Shown: positions 26,617 to 36,077, counted from the first letter of the stretch. The stretch: DNA of 64,000 nucleotides from Psychrosphaera ytuae (GCF_017638545.1 NZ_CP072110.1:2294001-2358000), one strand, 5' to 3'. A program made the numbers and translations. The notes: generated by a model from the sequence alone, not told the origin.

Positions 26617-26844
26617 TTAATAGTGTGGCGGCGGTGTTTCTTCTGACATCGACGCTACTACTGAACCTTTGTTTTCTTTTAACTTTTCAGCTAATAACTT
26701 AACTTGACGAGTCACCACAGCAAATTGCAAATTCATGTTGGTGATCTCGTCGTTGAGTTGGTCGATAGTGACTTCTTGAAACGCTACTTTACTCTCTAAA
26801 GATTCCAATCGAGCTTGCAACTCTGCGATACTATCTGTGCTCAT
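26617..26844 (-). CDS. slyX: SlyX family protein
   Basis: SlyX-like protein of 75 residues: one long amphipathic coiled coil (SIAELQARLESLESKVAFQE onward) and the family's typical tail ETPPPHY. Function is unknown in any organism I know of. ATG 26844 gives the family's usual N-terminus (MSTDSIAELQ); a longer reading to 26865 adds seven residues with no support. It overlaps the 3' end of the WD40 lipoprotein gene by 14 bases, so translation is probably coupled. In related genomes slyX is also near fkpA, as here. Confidence 0.88.
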   Translation of the reverse strand: MSTDSIAELQARLESLESKVAFQEVTIDQLNDEITNMNLQFAVVTRQVKLLAEKLKENKGSVVASMSEETPPPHY

Positions 26845-28156
26845 TGTCGATTTCCCAAATTTCACTAAACCCAGCCGAACTTGTACTGATCACCTGGGTT
26901 TCATTGTTAATAAAGCTGGCACTATACACGATTGCACTTGCTGGGCGTGAGCCTTTCCTTGCGGTAACTGTCCATTGTTGGAGTTGTTTGCCGGTTTTTA
27001 CATCCCAAAGGGTTAATTCTCGCGTTGGTGCGCCGGTTAATAACCATTTTCCGTTGTCACTAAAACGCGCGCTAGAAAATATTTCCTGGCGATTGAAATA
27101 CTGAAGTGTTGAAATTACTTTTCCGGTTTTTAGGTCCCAGATACGACTTTGTTTTTTGCTGTCGGCGGTGAATGCATACCTGCCTTTTGCATCTAGTGCC
27201 ACTTTGGTGACCCGAGAACTGTGCCTGAACTGATAAATAACTTGTCCAGTCTTGGTATCCCAAAGGTAGGCGTTGTTGTCGCTTGAACCAGTGAGTACGT
27301 AACGTCCGTTGGCCGACATTTCAAGGCTATTAATGGTGTTGCTAATCTGAACTGGCTCGCCTTCAGCGTCTAATAAGTTAGATTGGTGCCCCAAAAACTC
27401 TAATCTTCGACCGCTCTCAACGGTAATGTGTGTCACCATACCGTTACTTTTACCGATGACAATGTGCTTACCGTTGTTTGAAACGTCGATAGCGCGAATC
27501 GTTCCTAAAATCATGCAACGCTCGGATTCAACCTCGAGCACATTAATACACTTGTCGCGGTCGATGATGTCGATTTGGCTTAGTGCAGGCTGGTCTGAGT
27601 CTGCTTTGGCGCCTCTGACCCAGGTGCTCTCTGTTGTCGTCTGTGGTTGAATTTTTACTTTGGCTTTTTTGACTTGCCAAAACCCAAGGTTTTCACCGGT
27701 TTGTAAACTCCACAGTGAAAAGTTGTGTTTATCGGCTAAGACAGCGTGACTGTCGTTATTGGAGATAGCGGTTGCAAATATGGTATTGGCATCACTCATA
27801 ATGGCGGTTGATTCACCGTCATCAAATTGCAAACCTTGATTGCTTAAGTCATGAGACCACTGGTATTTAAGGCCTTCTGCGTCAAGATCCCAAAGTGCAA
27901 CACCGTGATACAGTGAAGATAACACTGCGTATTTGCCAGTATCTGAAATAGTTCCGTCAAATGCGCCTTGTTGGGCTGTGGTTAATTGTTTGATTGGTAT
28001 ATCACTACTTGGTTCACAGCCAAGTGTAAGTATACAAAACACAGAAACGAAAGTGAGACGAATCCCTTTGGCCCAAGCTGGTAGATGGGTCTTGCTGATA
28101 CGTTGAACGCGGTTTAAACCGCCCTGTTTCAATTTAATTCCATATTTGCTCAACAA
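26831..28156 (-). CDS. WD40-repeat lipoprotein
   Basis: Protein of 441 residues with a type II signal (FVSVFCILTLGC, lipobox Cys at about residue 47) and about five to seven WD40 blades; clear repeat ends are YAVLSSLYHGVALWDLD, YVLTGSSDNNAYLWDTKTG, YAFTADSKKQSRIWDLKTG and WLLTGAPTRELTLWDVKTG. It should be a periplasmic, membrane-anchored beta propeller, used as a binding platform. The start is TTG at 28156, supported by AGAGG six bases upstream; the N-terminal ~35 residues before the hydrophobic stretch are unusually long and basic. It lies between slyX and fkpA as in related marine bacteria. Binding partner unknown. Confidence 0.85.
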   Translation of the reverse strand: MLSKYGIKLKQGGLNRVQRISKTHLPAWAKGIRLTFVSVFCILTLGCEPSSDIPIKQLTTAQQGAFDGTISDTGKYAVLSSLYHGVALWDLDAEGLKYQWSHDLSNQGLQFDDGESTAIMSDANTIFATAISNNDSHAVLADKHNFSLWSLQTGENLGFWQVKKAKVKIQPQTTTESTWVRGAKADSDQPALSQIDIIDRDKCINVLEVESERCMILGTIRAIDVSNNGKHIVIGKSNGMVTHITVESGRRLEFLGHQSNLLDAEGEPVQISNTINSLEMSANGRYVLTGSSDNNAYLWDTKTGQVIYQFRHSSRVTKVALDAKGRYAFTADSKKQSRIWDLKTGKVISTLQYFNRQEIFSSARFSDNGKWLLTGAPTRELTLWDVKTGKQLQQWTVTARKGSRPASAIVYSASFINNETQVISTSSAGFSEIWEIDNEHR

Positions 28157-28307
28157 GATATACCTCTATTTATGTGAAAGCGTCGCTTAAGGGTTTTTCT
28201 TTACTTTGTTAATCGCTAGTATAGGCTACTTCGGATCGAAAACTGTAGCACTAGGTTTTTTAAGTCAATTTTAAGTTGCTATAGACAATCATAATATTGG
28301 AGAGAAC

Positions 28308-29045
28308 ATGAATAAAGCGGTAAAACTAACTGCGATTGCAGCAGCCGTTGCAGTTATCAGTGCTTGTGGTGCAGACAAGAAAGAATCAGTTAAATTAGAA
28401 ACAGAAGCACAAAAGCAAAGTTATGCGCTAGGTGCGTCTATGGGACGTTACTTAAAGAATAACCTAGACCAAAATGCCGACATCGGTGTAAATCTAGACC
28501 AAACTATGATCATCGGTGGTATCGAAGACGCATTAGGTGACAAGGTACAGCTAAACGATGAAGAGATTGAGACTATCATGACTGGTCTTGAGTCACAGGT
28601 TCGAAAACTACGCGCTGAAAAGCAAGAAGCGTTAGCAGCAGAAGCACAGCAAGCTGGTAAAGACTTCCTAGCGGAAAACGCAAAGCGCAGTGAAGTAACT
28701 GTAACTGAATCAGGTCTACAGTACGAAGTTTTGCAAGAAGGTGAAGGCGAAAAGCCAAACGCAGAAGACACAGTAACCGTTCATTACCACGGTACTTTGA
28801 TTGATGGTTCGGTATTTGACTCTTCAGTTGAACGCGGTCAAACAACAAGCTTCCCACTAAACCGTGTTATTCCTGGTTGGACTGAAGGTCTTCAGTACAT
28901 GTCTCCTGGTGCGAAGTATAAATTCTATATTCCGTCTGAATTGGCATACGGTGCTCGTAGCGCAGGTTCGATTCCACCAAACTCAACATTGATCTTTGAA
29001 GTTGAGTTGTTTGAAGTTGAAAAGCCAGCGGTAGAAACGCGCTAA
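28308..29045 (+). CDS. fkpA: FKBP-type peptidyl-prolyl isomerase FkpA
   Basis: Periplasmic chaperone/isomerase of 245 residues. The signal MNKAVKLTAIAAAVAVISAC ends in a lipobox, so unlike E. coli FkpA it is probably a lipoprotein. Residues ~30-125 form the helical dimerisation domain (QKQSYALGASMGRYLKNNLD), and ~130-240 the FKBP domain (VTVHYHGTLIDGSVFDSS, PLNRVIPGWTEGLQYM, IPSELAYGARSAG, IPPNSTLIFEVEL) with the active-site Tyr, Phe, Asp and Trp residues. GGAGAG lies upstream of ATG 28308. It is followed by a strong terminator. Confidence 0.93.
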   Translation: MNKAVKLTAIAAAVAVISACGADKKESVKLETEAQKQSYALGASMGRYLKNNLDQNADIGVNLDQTMIIGGIEDALGDKVQLNDEEIETIMTGLESQVRKLRAEKQEALAAEAQQAGKDFLAENAKRSEVTVTESGLQYEVLQEGEGEKPNAEDTVTVHYHGTLIDGSVFDSSVERGQTTSFPLNRVIPGWTEGLQYMSPGAKYKFYIPSELAYGARSAGSIPPNSTLIFEVELFEVEKPAVETR

Positions 29046-29083
29046 GCTAAATTCAAATAACCAATCTTTAAAACGGTTAAAAC

Positions 29084-29121
29084 AAAAACGCGAGGGCTTA
29101 ATGAGCTACTCGCGTTTTTTT
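29084..29121 (+). terminator. fkpA terminator
   Basis: AAAAACGCGAG (29084-29094) pairs with CTCGCGTTTTT (29109-29119), 14-base loop, with seven T residues at the end. It is placed 39 bases after the fkpA stop and could also act on the convergent gene at 29161. Confidence 0.85.
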
Positions 29122-29160
29122 ATGGACAGCGTTTTTCACTAAAACGCAAAAGAAACAGGG

Positions 29161-30444
29161 TTAATTTTGGTAAAGCGCTAAACCTTCGATACGTTGTTTA
29201 ACTAACGCTGTCATTGCTTTGTAGCCGTCCGAATCTACCTCACCAATTTGACTCGTCAATTGTTGATAACTTAAGTTTTCTGGAAGGTTATTGATGTCAG
29301 GAAAAAATATCCCTTCGATTTGAGAGTTAGCTAACAGCTGTTGTGCATCTCGTGCTTTTTTTGCAGAGCTTGTTAATTCCTGACTGAAGCGGATCCCGGC
29401 TTTATCGGCTGCTAAATCAGCAAAGCTATAACCACTTCCGCCGACATTTGAATCATTTAACTCTTTGAACTCACCAATTTTAAAACCAATTTGCTCACCA
29501 CCAATCTGATCTAAAACGGCAGAGTATAAAAAGTGTAGGGCTAAATCGTTACGCCCGGCTAGTGTGGTTCCAAATCTAGACCCGCGAAACTGAACATCTT
29601 TAATCCCTGCATATTCAGCAAATCGCTTATCGCCAAAAAACGCCGCCAGCGCCCAAATTGCAGCGCGATTTTGCTCGATGGCGTCACCTGCTTGGCGAGA
29701 AGCAAGGGAAAACACCTGTTGTGTATAAAACGCCAGTGATTGGTTTGGTAGCTCTATACTCTGAAGATGCGTGTAGTATTCGGCAAAGCGTTGGGTATTG
29801 ACCTCAATTCCTAAATATTCGCTGGTCACAATGGCAGAAGCTTGGATAAGAGATTGTTTAATGTTGTAGCCTCTAAATTGACTGGGACGTTGAGTAAACA
29901 AACTCATTGAGTCGTCATTAACTTTGATGTGAGTAACAACTGAGATAAGAGACTGACTAAACTCTTCACCTAAAAACTTGTTGGCAGCTAGCTTTATCAA
30001 CCAGTTGGCCATTGATGAAGGAATGGGTAAATCGCCAATTTGACAATACTCCGCTTTAAACGATCGAGTCGACTGTAAAAAGGTGCAGTAACCATTGAGG
30101 TACAGACTTGAGTAATTTGGGTATGGTTGAAATGAACCACCGATAGTGACTCTTCGGCCACTGATAAGGGCTTCTAAGCGTGAACGCGGCACTGTATGAG
30201 CGGCAAGTGCCATCAAATCGTCTAATTCAGATTGGGTTACGACTAAATCGATTTGGTCCTCAGAGCCCTTAAGTTGCTGAGCAATTCTGCCTAACATCGT
30301 TTTGGCAGAGCGTACTTGTTCGGAGTTAATGACCGTATTGGGTTTAAGTAAAGGGCTTGGAGCTGTTATCAGGTAGAAAAGGCCGATTACACTGATGCCT
30401 ATTACTACACATAAAAATAAGAGGCCTTTGATAAAAGACGACAT
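29161..30444 (-). CDS. Unknown membrane-anchored periplasmic protein
   Basis: Protein of 427 residues that I do not recognise. One N-terminal hydrophobic segment (FIKGLLFLCVVIGISVIGLFYLI without a clear cleavage site) should anchor it in the inner membrane with a long periplasmic part. Visible features: VTQSELDDLMALAAHTVPRS near residue 75, two Cys (YCTFLQ, EYCQIG) that could pair, IWALAAFFGDKRFAEYAG, and GYSFADLAADKAGIRF, where ADLAADKAG resembles the helix of some peptidase-like or lipoprotein-remodelling proteins without a full HExxH motif. It lies between fkpA (convergent) and rsd (same strand, 36 bases upstream). It may be specific to Alteromonadales. Confidence 0.72.
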   Translation of the reverse strand: MSSFIKGLLFLCVVIGISVIGLFYLITAPSPLLKPNTVINSEQVRSAKTMLGRIAQQLKGSEDQIDLVVTQSELDDLMALAAHTVPRSRLEALISGRRVTIGGSFQPYPNYSSLYLNGYCTFLQSTRSFKAEYCQIGDLPIPSSMANWLIKLAANKFLGEEFSQSLISVVTHIKVNDDSMSLFTQRPSQFRGYNIKQSLIQASAIVTSEYLGIEVNTQRFAEYYTHLQSIELPNQSLAFYTQQVFSLASRQAGDAIEQNRAAIWALAAFFGDKRFAEYAGIKDVQFRGSRFGTTLAGRNDLALHFLYSAVLDQIGGEQIGFKIGEFKELNDSNVGGSGYSFADLAADKAGIRFSQELTSSAKKARDAQQLLANSQIEGIFFPDINNLPENLSYQQLTSQIGEVDSDGYKAMTALVKQRIEGLALYQN

Positions 30445-30480
30445 AAGTGAAAAAACAGCTCCATTTTTTGTGGGGTTGGG

Positions 30481-30942
30481 CTAATTTTGCTTAGTGTAGT
30501 AAGCGTGAATCAGCTCATCTTCTAACTCCATTCTGTTTTCTAGTGTGGTACCTAGATCACTGAGGTCGTTATCAAACCCAATAAACTCTGAATTGGCAGG
30601 AAGATTAGAGTATTTATCATTGAAGTCAACCAAGGTCTGTGTGGTTTCTGTTATCAGTGGGTACAATTTGTTGGCTAAATCCGCGCTTTCCGTGCCATTA
30701 CATTGTTCGACAATTTCGTCATACACTTCAAAGTGACCCGCAGATAAATAATCAATCAAGATCTGACAAAACTCGGTAATGACAGAGTAGTCTGGAAGGG
30801 AGTTCTTTTTTGATTCAAAAGGGGGTAATCCCGCTAATTCACAATATTTAACCAGTAATGACTGCCGCTCTGCTAACCAAGTGTCTATGGCCGTGTGCGC
30901 ACCGCCGTATTTTTGTTTTGTTTGTTCTTGCCTTACTAACAT
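30481..30942 (-). CDS. rsd: Regulator of sigma D (Rsd/AlgQ family)
   Basis: Anti-sigma factor-like protein of 153 residues, matching Rsd (158 in E. coli), which binds sigma70 region 4 in stationary phase. The family blocks are seen: TAIDTWLAERQSLLVKYCEL near the N-terminus, FCQILIDYLSAGHFEVYDEI, and NDLSDLGTTLENRMELEDELI at the C-terminus. It is all-helical with no signal peptide. GGAAGGTG precedes ATG 30942. It is divergent from nudC, and rsd-nudC-hemE is the same gene order as in E. coli, which supports the call. Confidence 0.92.
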   Translation of the reverse strand: MLVRQEQTKQKYGGAHTAIDTWLAERQSLLVKYCELAGLPPFESKKNSLPDYSVITEFCQILIDYLSAGHFEVYDEIVEQCNGTESADLANKLYPLITETTQTLVDFNDKYSNLPANSEFIGFDNDLSDLGTTLENRMELEDELIHAYYTKQN

Positions 30943-31086
30943 GACTGCACCTTCCTCTTTGAAAGATCGATTATTTTCCGTATGTTAATTAAAATTATAG
31001 ACACAATTTACAAATTAACATCTCAGATTTGAACGGTTGTGGTTTAGAATAACGCCACAACATGACGAGCCGATTAAGGGAACCTT

Positions 31087-31890
31087 ATGATTCAACACAG
31101 TATGTCATTTTCATCTGATTTAGAAGGTTGGTGGTGCGTGATTCATACTCATCGGATCTTTATGCCTGTCCCTCATCAAAATATCCCTTTTGGCCGTTTT
31201 GAAGATTTAGCTTTGCCTATCAGTGAGCCAGAACAGGTCCATAAAATTGGCGAATGGGATGGCGAACCCGTTTATGCGATAAATGCCGAAGAGCTCGACG
31301 AACCAACAGATGAGTTTGTAGGTTTGCGCACGGCTTTATTTGAGCATCCTCAAATGTTTGAATTTGCGGCACGGGCGTTTCAAGTTCACTTGTTTTTAAA
31401 AACACATCAGTATTGTGGCCAATGTGGTCAACCGATGACGCTGGTGGATTGGGAGTTGGCCACTCAATGTGAGCCATGTCGCCACCGCTGCTACCCTCGT
31501 ATTTCTCCTGTCGTCATCGTTGCCATACGTCGTGGCAATCAAATTTTATTGGCCAAAAACAAGCGCAGTGCGTCTGGGTTATACAGTGTTTTGGCTGGCT
31601 TTGTGGAAAGTGGCGAAACCTTAGAACAAGCGGTGCATCGCGAAGTGTATGAAGAAGTTGGGATCAAAGTCAAAAACTTAAAGTACTTTGAAAGTCAGCC
31701 ATGGCCATTTCCTCATTCTTTGATGGTGGGCTTTTTAGCAGAATATGACTCAGGCGAATTAACACTTTGTGATGAAGAAATAGAAGCTGCTGATTGGTAC
31801 ACGATTGATACTATGCCAAACACTCCGCCACTCAAAACAATCTCGGGTCAGTTGATTGAGCAAACCAAGCGTTTAATGAAAAGGGCATAA
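31087..31890 (+). CDS. nudC: NADH pyrophosphatase / NAD-cap decapping enzyme NudC
   Basis: Nudix hydrolase of 267 residues that cleaves NAD(H) to NMN(H) and AMP and removes NAD caps from RNA. An N-terminal domain is followed by a zinc ribbon with two Cys pairs (YCGQCGQP and CEPCRHRC) and then the Nudix domain with the full box GFVESGETLEQAVHREVYEE (about residues 177-196) and the family's SQPWPFPHSLMVGF motif, which distinguishes NudC from other Nudix enzymes. AGGGAACC lies upstream of ATG 31087. It is followed by a terminator and then hemE. Confidence 0.94.
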   Translation: MIQHSMSFSSDLEGWWCVIHTHRIFMPVPHQNIPFGRFEDLALPISEPEQVHKIGEWDGEPVYAINAEELDEPTDEFVGLRTALFEHPQMFEFAARAFQVHLFLKTHQYCGQCGQPMTLVDWELATQCEPCRHRCYPRISPVVIVAIRRGNQILLAKNKRSASGLYSVLAGFVESGETLEQAVHREVYEEVGIKVKNLKYFESQPWPFPHSLMVGFLAEYDSGELTLCDEEIEAADWYTIDTMPNTPPLKTISGQLIEQTKRLMKRA

Positions 31891-31898
31891 AAGAAAAA

Positions 31899-31925
31899 AC
31901 CACTCCGAAGAGTGGTCGAATTTTT
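31899..31925 (+). terminator. nudC terminator
   Basis: ACCACTC (31899-31905) - CGAA tetraloop - GAGTGGT (31910-31916), then CGAATTTTT. It starts eight bases after the nudC stop. The rest of the gap to hemE (to 32140) is AT-rich with a small AGTGT/ACACT repeat and no gene that I can see. Confidence 0.75.
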
Positions 31926-32139
31926 CTAGCGCGTGAGCTCAACTTGTGAGTTTTTATTGTAGTTTTTCTTGAGCGCGAAGTATTTATAGCACCGCAGATC
32001 TGGCTGTGCAACTTTTGACCACAACTTTATTCGAATAAAAAGAGTGTTTTTTATACACTTTGATTCTATAGAGTATTCTATGGAGAGAATACGCGAGGTC
32101 TGGTAGAATCGCGCCCATTCAAAATCGAGAGAATGTCCA

Positions 32140-33207
32140 ATGACTGAATTAAAAAACGATCGCTATTTACGTGCATTATTAAAAGAGCCTGTTGACCGCA
32201 CTCCGGTATGGATGATGCGTCAAGCGGGGCGTTATTTACCAGAATATCGAGCAACTCGTGCAGAAGCCGGTGACTTTATGTCATTGTGTAAAAATGCCGA
32301 ACTAGCTTGTGAAGTAACGATGCAACCTTTACGTCGTTACCCTCTTGATGCAGCGATTTTGTTTTCGGACATTTTGACGATTCCTGATGCAATGGGTCTT
32401 GGTCTTTACTTTGAAACGGGTGAGGGTCCTCGTTTTTCTAATCCAATTAAAACCAAAGCCGACATCGACAAGCTACCTATCCCTGATCCGGAAGGTGAGT
32501 TGCAATATGTAATGAACGCGGTTCGTACTATTCGTAAAGAACTAAACGGCAGCGTGCCACTAATTGGTTTTTCAGGTAGTCCATGGACACTAGCGACTTA
32601 CATGGTTGAAGGTAGCGGAACTAAGACCTTCTCTAAAGTCAAAGGTATGATGTACTCAGAACCAAAAATGATGCATCAGTTATTGGATAAAGTTGCAGAC
32701 TCTGTAACCAGTTATCTAAATGCACAAATCGCCGCAGGTGCCCAATCTGTGATGATTTTTGACACTTGGGGTGGCGTATTAACTCCACGTGATTACAAAG
32801 AGTTCTCACTTAACTACATGCAAAAAATTGTAGATGGCTTAACTCGTGAAAACGAAGGCCGTAAAGTACCAGTAACCTTGTTTACTAAAAATGGTGGCCA
32901 ATGGTTAGAGCAAATGGCTGAAACAGGTGCGGATGCACTTGGTTTGGACTGGACCATGAATATTGCAGAAGCGAAACGTCGTGTTGGTGACAAAGTCGCA
33001 CTACAAGGCAATATGGATCCTGCGATGTTATATGCCACTCCAGAGCGTATTCGCCAAGAAGTTAAAACTATCCTGGCAGATTACGGTGACAGCGGTACAG
33101 GTCATGTATTTAATCTTGGTCACGGTATTACTCCAGACGTAACTCCAGAGAATGCGGGTGCATTCATTAACGCTGTGGTTGATTACAGCGCCGAGTACCA
33201 CAAGTAA
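32140..33207 (+). CDS. hemE: Uroporphyrinogen decarboxylase
   Basis: HemE, 355 residues (E. coli 354), which removes four carboxyl groups from uroporphyrinogen III to give coproporphyrinogen III in heme synthesis. The N-terminal signature RTPVWMMRQAGRYLPEYR with the substrate-binding Arg residues is complete, as are FSDILTIPDAMGLGL, GFSGSPWTLATYMVEG, MIFDTWGGVLTP and FNLGHGITPDVTPEN with the conserved His. Cytoplasmic, no membrane segments. GAGAGAA lies upstream of ATG 32140. A strong terminator follows. The position after rsd-nudC is conserved. Confidence 0.97.
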   Translation: MTELKNDRYLRALLKEPVDRTPVWMMRQAGRYLPEYRATRAEAGDFMSLCKNAELACEVTMQPLRRYPLDAAILFSDILTIPDAMGLGLYFETGEGPRFSNPIKTKADIDKLPIPDPEGELQYVMNAVRTIRKELNGSVPLIGFSGSPWTLATYMVEGSGTKTFSKVKGMMYSEPKMMHQLLDKVADSVTSYLNAQIAAGAQSVMIFDTWGGVLTPRDYKEFSLNYMQKIVDGLTRENEGRKVPVTLFTKNGGQWLEQMAETGADALGLDWTMNIAEAKRRVGDKVALQGNMDPAMLYATPERIRQEVKTILADYGDSGTGHVFNLGHGITPDVTPENAGAFINAVVDYSAEYHK

Positions 33208-33236
33208 TTTAAGACTCATAGCGGTCGAATAGATAC

Positions 33237-33276
33237 AAAAAAAGCGCTTCGAGGTCATACTCTGAAGCGCTTTTTT
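33237..33276. terminator. Bidirectional terminator between hemE and sthA
   Basis: AAAAAAAGCGCTTC (33237-33250) pairs with GAAGCGCTTTTTT (33264-33276) around a 13-base loop. The A-run and T-run make it usable on both strands, for hemE and for the convergent sthA. Confidence 0.85.
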
Positions 33277-33322
33277 AATGTTTGTTATTTTGAATACCTT
33301 CAGTAAATAACAAACCGTTTGA

Positions 33323-34759
33323 TTAGAACAAACGGTTAAGACCATTCAGTGCTGCTACGCGATAAGCTTCGGCCATTGTCGGGTAGTTGAACGTTGTGTG
33401 AATGAAATATTCAATTGTGTTGGCAGAGCCCTTTTGTTGCATGATAGCTTGACCGATGTGGATGATCTCAGCTGCTTGTTCACCAAAACAATGAATACCT
33501 AAAATCTCTTTTGTTTCACAGTGGAATAAGATTTTAAGACCGCCAACAGGTGTTGCGCCAATTTGTGCACGCGCTAGATGTTTGAATGAAGAACGTCCTA
33601 CTTCGTATGGGATCTTAGCCGCAGTCAATTCTTGCTCTGTTTTACCAACAGAAGACATTTCTGGAATTGTATAGATACCGGTAGGAATATCGTCAATCAG
33701 TTTGCCTTCGGTGGTTAAGTTAAGCATGTAGTCAGCACAGATACGACCTTGATCATATGCCGCACTTGCAAGGCTTGGGTAACCAATCACATCACCAACC
33801 GCAAAAATGTTATCAACGGCTGTTTTGTATGTTTTGTCTACTGCTAATGAACCGCGAGAGTTTGCCTCTAAGCCAATTGCATCTAAGTTTAGGCTATCAG
33901 TGTTACCCGTACGGCCGTTAGCAAATAAGATACAGTCTGCTTTCATGCGTTTACCAGACTTAAGTGTCATGATAACGCCGTCTTCGTCGGCTTCAATTTT
34001 GTCGTATTCTTCACCGTGACGGATCACAATACCGCTATTCCAGAAGTGATAGCTCAAAGAGTCCGTCATTTCTGCATCCATGAAAGATAACAAACGGTCA
34101 CGTGTGTTAATCAAGTCTACTTTGCAGCCTAAACCTCGGAAAATCGATGCGTACTCACAGCCAATTACGCCCGCACCGTAGATGATGATGTTTTTAGGCT
34201 GATGTTTTAAAGACAAGATAGTGTCTGAGTCATAAACACGAGGATGTTTAAAATCAACATCAACTGGGTTGTAAGGGCGAGAACCCGTTGCAATGACAAT
34301 GTATTCTGCTGTTAACGTTTCGATAGAACCATCAAGTAGTTCTAGCTTTAACGTGTGCTTATCAATGAATGACGCCGAACCATGGTAAATAGTTACGTCG
34401 TTGCGATCATAAAAACCACCACGCAAACGAACTTGATCACGAATAACTTTGGTCGTGTGCTCAAGGATGTTGTCGAAGGTTAATGTCGCGGCTTTTTCAG
34501 TTTTGTTAAACAACGGGTTGCTGTTGTATTCGACTAAGCGGCTAACAGAGTGACGTAAGGCTTTTGATGGGATGGTACCCCAGTGCGTACAGCCACCACC
34601 AACTTGACTGTGCTTTTCGATTACGGCTACTTTTTTACCTGCTTTAGTCAGGTTCATTGCCGCGCCTTCACCGCCAGGGCCGGTACCAATTACGATCGCA
34701 TCATATTGAAATGATGTTGGCTTTTGGTCTGCTTGGTTTTTTTGTTTTTTACTGGTCAC
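33323..34759 (-). CDS. sthA: Soluble pyridine nucleotide transhydrogenase
   Basis: SthA/UdhA flavoprotein of 478 residues, which mainly reoxidises NADPH with NAD+. The FAD motif is VIGTGPGGEGAAMNL, the NAD(P) motif IIYGAGVIGCEYASIF, and the FAD-closing block VFAVGDVIGYPSLASAA. The lipoamide-dehydrogenase-like active site reads GGGCTHWGTIPSKAL: it keeps one Cys but has Thr instead of the second, as expected for a transhydrogenase without the redox disulfide. The start codon at 34759 adds a Lys/Gln-rich ~17-residue leader; a downstream start is possible. In E. coli sthA sits beside fabR; here a desaturase gene lies between them. Confidence 0.94.
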   Translation of the reverse strand: MTSKKQKNQADQKPTSFQYDAIVIGTGPGGEGAAMNLTKAGKKVAVIEKHSQVGGGCTHWGTIPSKALRHSVSRLVEYNSNPLFNKTEKAATLTFDNILEHTTKVIRDQVRLRGGFYDRNDVTIYHGSASFIDKHTLKLELLDGSIETLTAEYIVIATGSRPYNPVDVDFKHPRVYDSDTILSLKHQPKNIIIYGAGVIGCEYASIFRGLGCKVDLINTRDRLLSFMDAEMTDSLSYHFWNSGIVIRHGEEYDKIEADEDGVIMTLKSGKRMKADCILFANGRTGNTDSLNLDAIGLEANSRGSLAVDKTYKTAVDNIFAVGDVIGYPSLASAAYDQGRICADYMLNLTTEGKLIDDIPTGIYTIPEMSSVGKTEQELTAAKIPYEVGRSSFKHLARAQIGATPVGGLKILFHCETKEILGIHCFGEQAAEIIHIGQAIMQQKGSANTIEYFIHTTFNYPTMAEAYRVAALNGLNRLF

Positions 34760-34792
34760 AAATACACCTTCGTCGCTTCAAACTTTTTTAGA

Positions 34793-34807
34793 ATGATGTT
34801 GCATCAT
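34793..34807. repeat. Short palindrome upstream of sthA
   Basis: ATGATG-TTG-CATCAT, a perfect six-base inverted repeat 34 bases before the sthA start. It may be an operator; no regulator consensus is recognised. Confidence 0.3.
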
Positions 34808-34909
34808 ATTTATCTCGTAAGTTTAACAAAGAATTAAAACTTAGAGAATGAATCATTTTAGTAAAAGTTATCGTCGCCGAGCGGTGTTTTGTCAACAATT
34901 CTGCTTATA

Positions 34910-36052
34910 TTAAGCTGGAACTTGTGTCAGAACTCGCTGCCACTGTTTTTGCTGTCTTTTTAACTCTTTACGCAAAAGTTCGTAATTCCCTTTCAATTCT
35001 GCAAGTACGGAGTCAGAAACCTTCTGTTTTTTTGCGGTTAAATAGGCTTTACGGGTTTCAAGGTAGGTTTTGAACGCCGAAACTAACGCTTCATATTCAT
35101 GTTCTAATTTAGCCAAAACAACGTCTTTGTTTGGCAGGTCAATGATTTTCTGTTCTGTTTTGAATTTTTGCATGCGCCACTTGGCCGCTTTGATCTTTTC
35201 TTCAGGAACGACTCGCAAATTTTTGGTCAAACCGATAAAGCTCAATGTCTTAATGAACCATTTTGAAGGGTCAAAGTGATACCAACGAATACCATTTCGG
35301 TAGTCATTCTCGAAAATATGGTGATAATTGTGATAGCCCTCACCATAGGTCACAAAAGCGAGCAAATAATTATCGCGAGCGGTATTCTTGTCTGTGTAAG
35401 TCTGTTTGCCCCAGATGTGAGCTAACGAATTGATGAAAAACGTAAAGTGATGACTGAGTACGAGTCGCAATACACCCACTGTTAACAACATTCCCCATAT
35501 GTCATTAAAGATCACGCCTAAAATAAGCGGAATACCAAAGTTCATTGCCAGTGCGAGAGGTAGGTAATACTTGTGTTGCCACATGACGATTTTGTTCTTT
35601 TGTAAATCTCGACAGTTTGAATAATCACTGTACTTTTCGCCTTGATAATCGCGTAGCATCCAGCCAATGTGACTGTACCAAAACCCACGTTTGGCCGAAT
35701 ATGGGTCTTTGTCATTTTGATCGACAAACTTATGATGTATTCTGTGATCTGAAGACCAGTGCAATGCGCTGTTTTGCAACGCAAAGGCACCTCCTAAAGC
35801 AAGGACAAATTGAATTGCAGGATGTGCTTCGTAAGTGCGGTGAGACCATAAGCGGTGATAACCAACCGTAATCGACATGCCAGCAAAGCCAAGTGCTAAG
35901 GTTGTTGCTATTAAATGCTCGACACCGAGGCCGACATAAAGACCATATAAAGGTACGCCAATTAAGGCAATGAGAAATGTCGATGCGAACACAATGACAT
36001 TGGTCCATAAAATAGGGGCTTTGGTTTGATTTGACGTTGGGGTTGCAGACAT
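34910..36052 (-). CDS. Acyl-CoA / fatty acid delta-9 desaturase
   Basis: Membrane di-iron desaturase of 380 residues. The three His boxes are complete: HRLWSHRTYEAH (HxxxxH), HRIHHKF (HxxHH) and GEGYHNYHHIFE (HxxHH), and four hydrophobic segments flank them in the expected order. A long Lys/Gln-rich helical tail follows the catalytic part. I place the start at ATG 36052 (MSATPTSNQTK) because the reading to 36124 would run through a probable promoter and FabR-like operator at 36078-36095. It lies between sthA and fabR, divergent from fabR, with FabR-like boxes between them. It should adjust membrane unsaturation, as fits a cold-water marine organism. Confidence 0.9.
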   Translation of the reverse strand: MSATPTSNQTKAPILWTNVIVFASTFLIALIGVPLYGLYVGLGVEHLIATTLALGFAGMSITVGYHRLWSHRTYEAHPAIQFVLALGGAFALQNSALHWSSDHRIHHKFVDQNDKDPYSAKRGFWYSHIGWMLRDYQGEKYSDYSNCRDLQKNKIVMWQHKYYLPLALAMNFGIPLILGVIFNDIWGMLLTVGVLRLVLSHHFTFFINSLAHIWGKQTYTDKNTARDNYLLAFVTYGEGYHNYHHIFENDYRNGIRWYHFDPSKWFIKTLSFIGLTKNLRVVPEEKIKAAKWRMQKFKTEQKIIDLPNKDVVLAKLEHEYEALVSAFKTYLETRKAYLTAKKQKVSDSVLAELKGNYELLRKELKRQQKQWQRVLTQVPA

Positions 36053-36077
36053 TGTTGCTTCTCTGTTGTTTCTTTTT

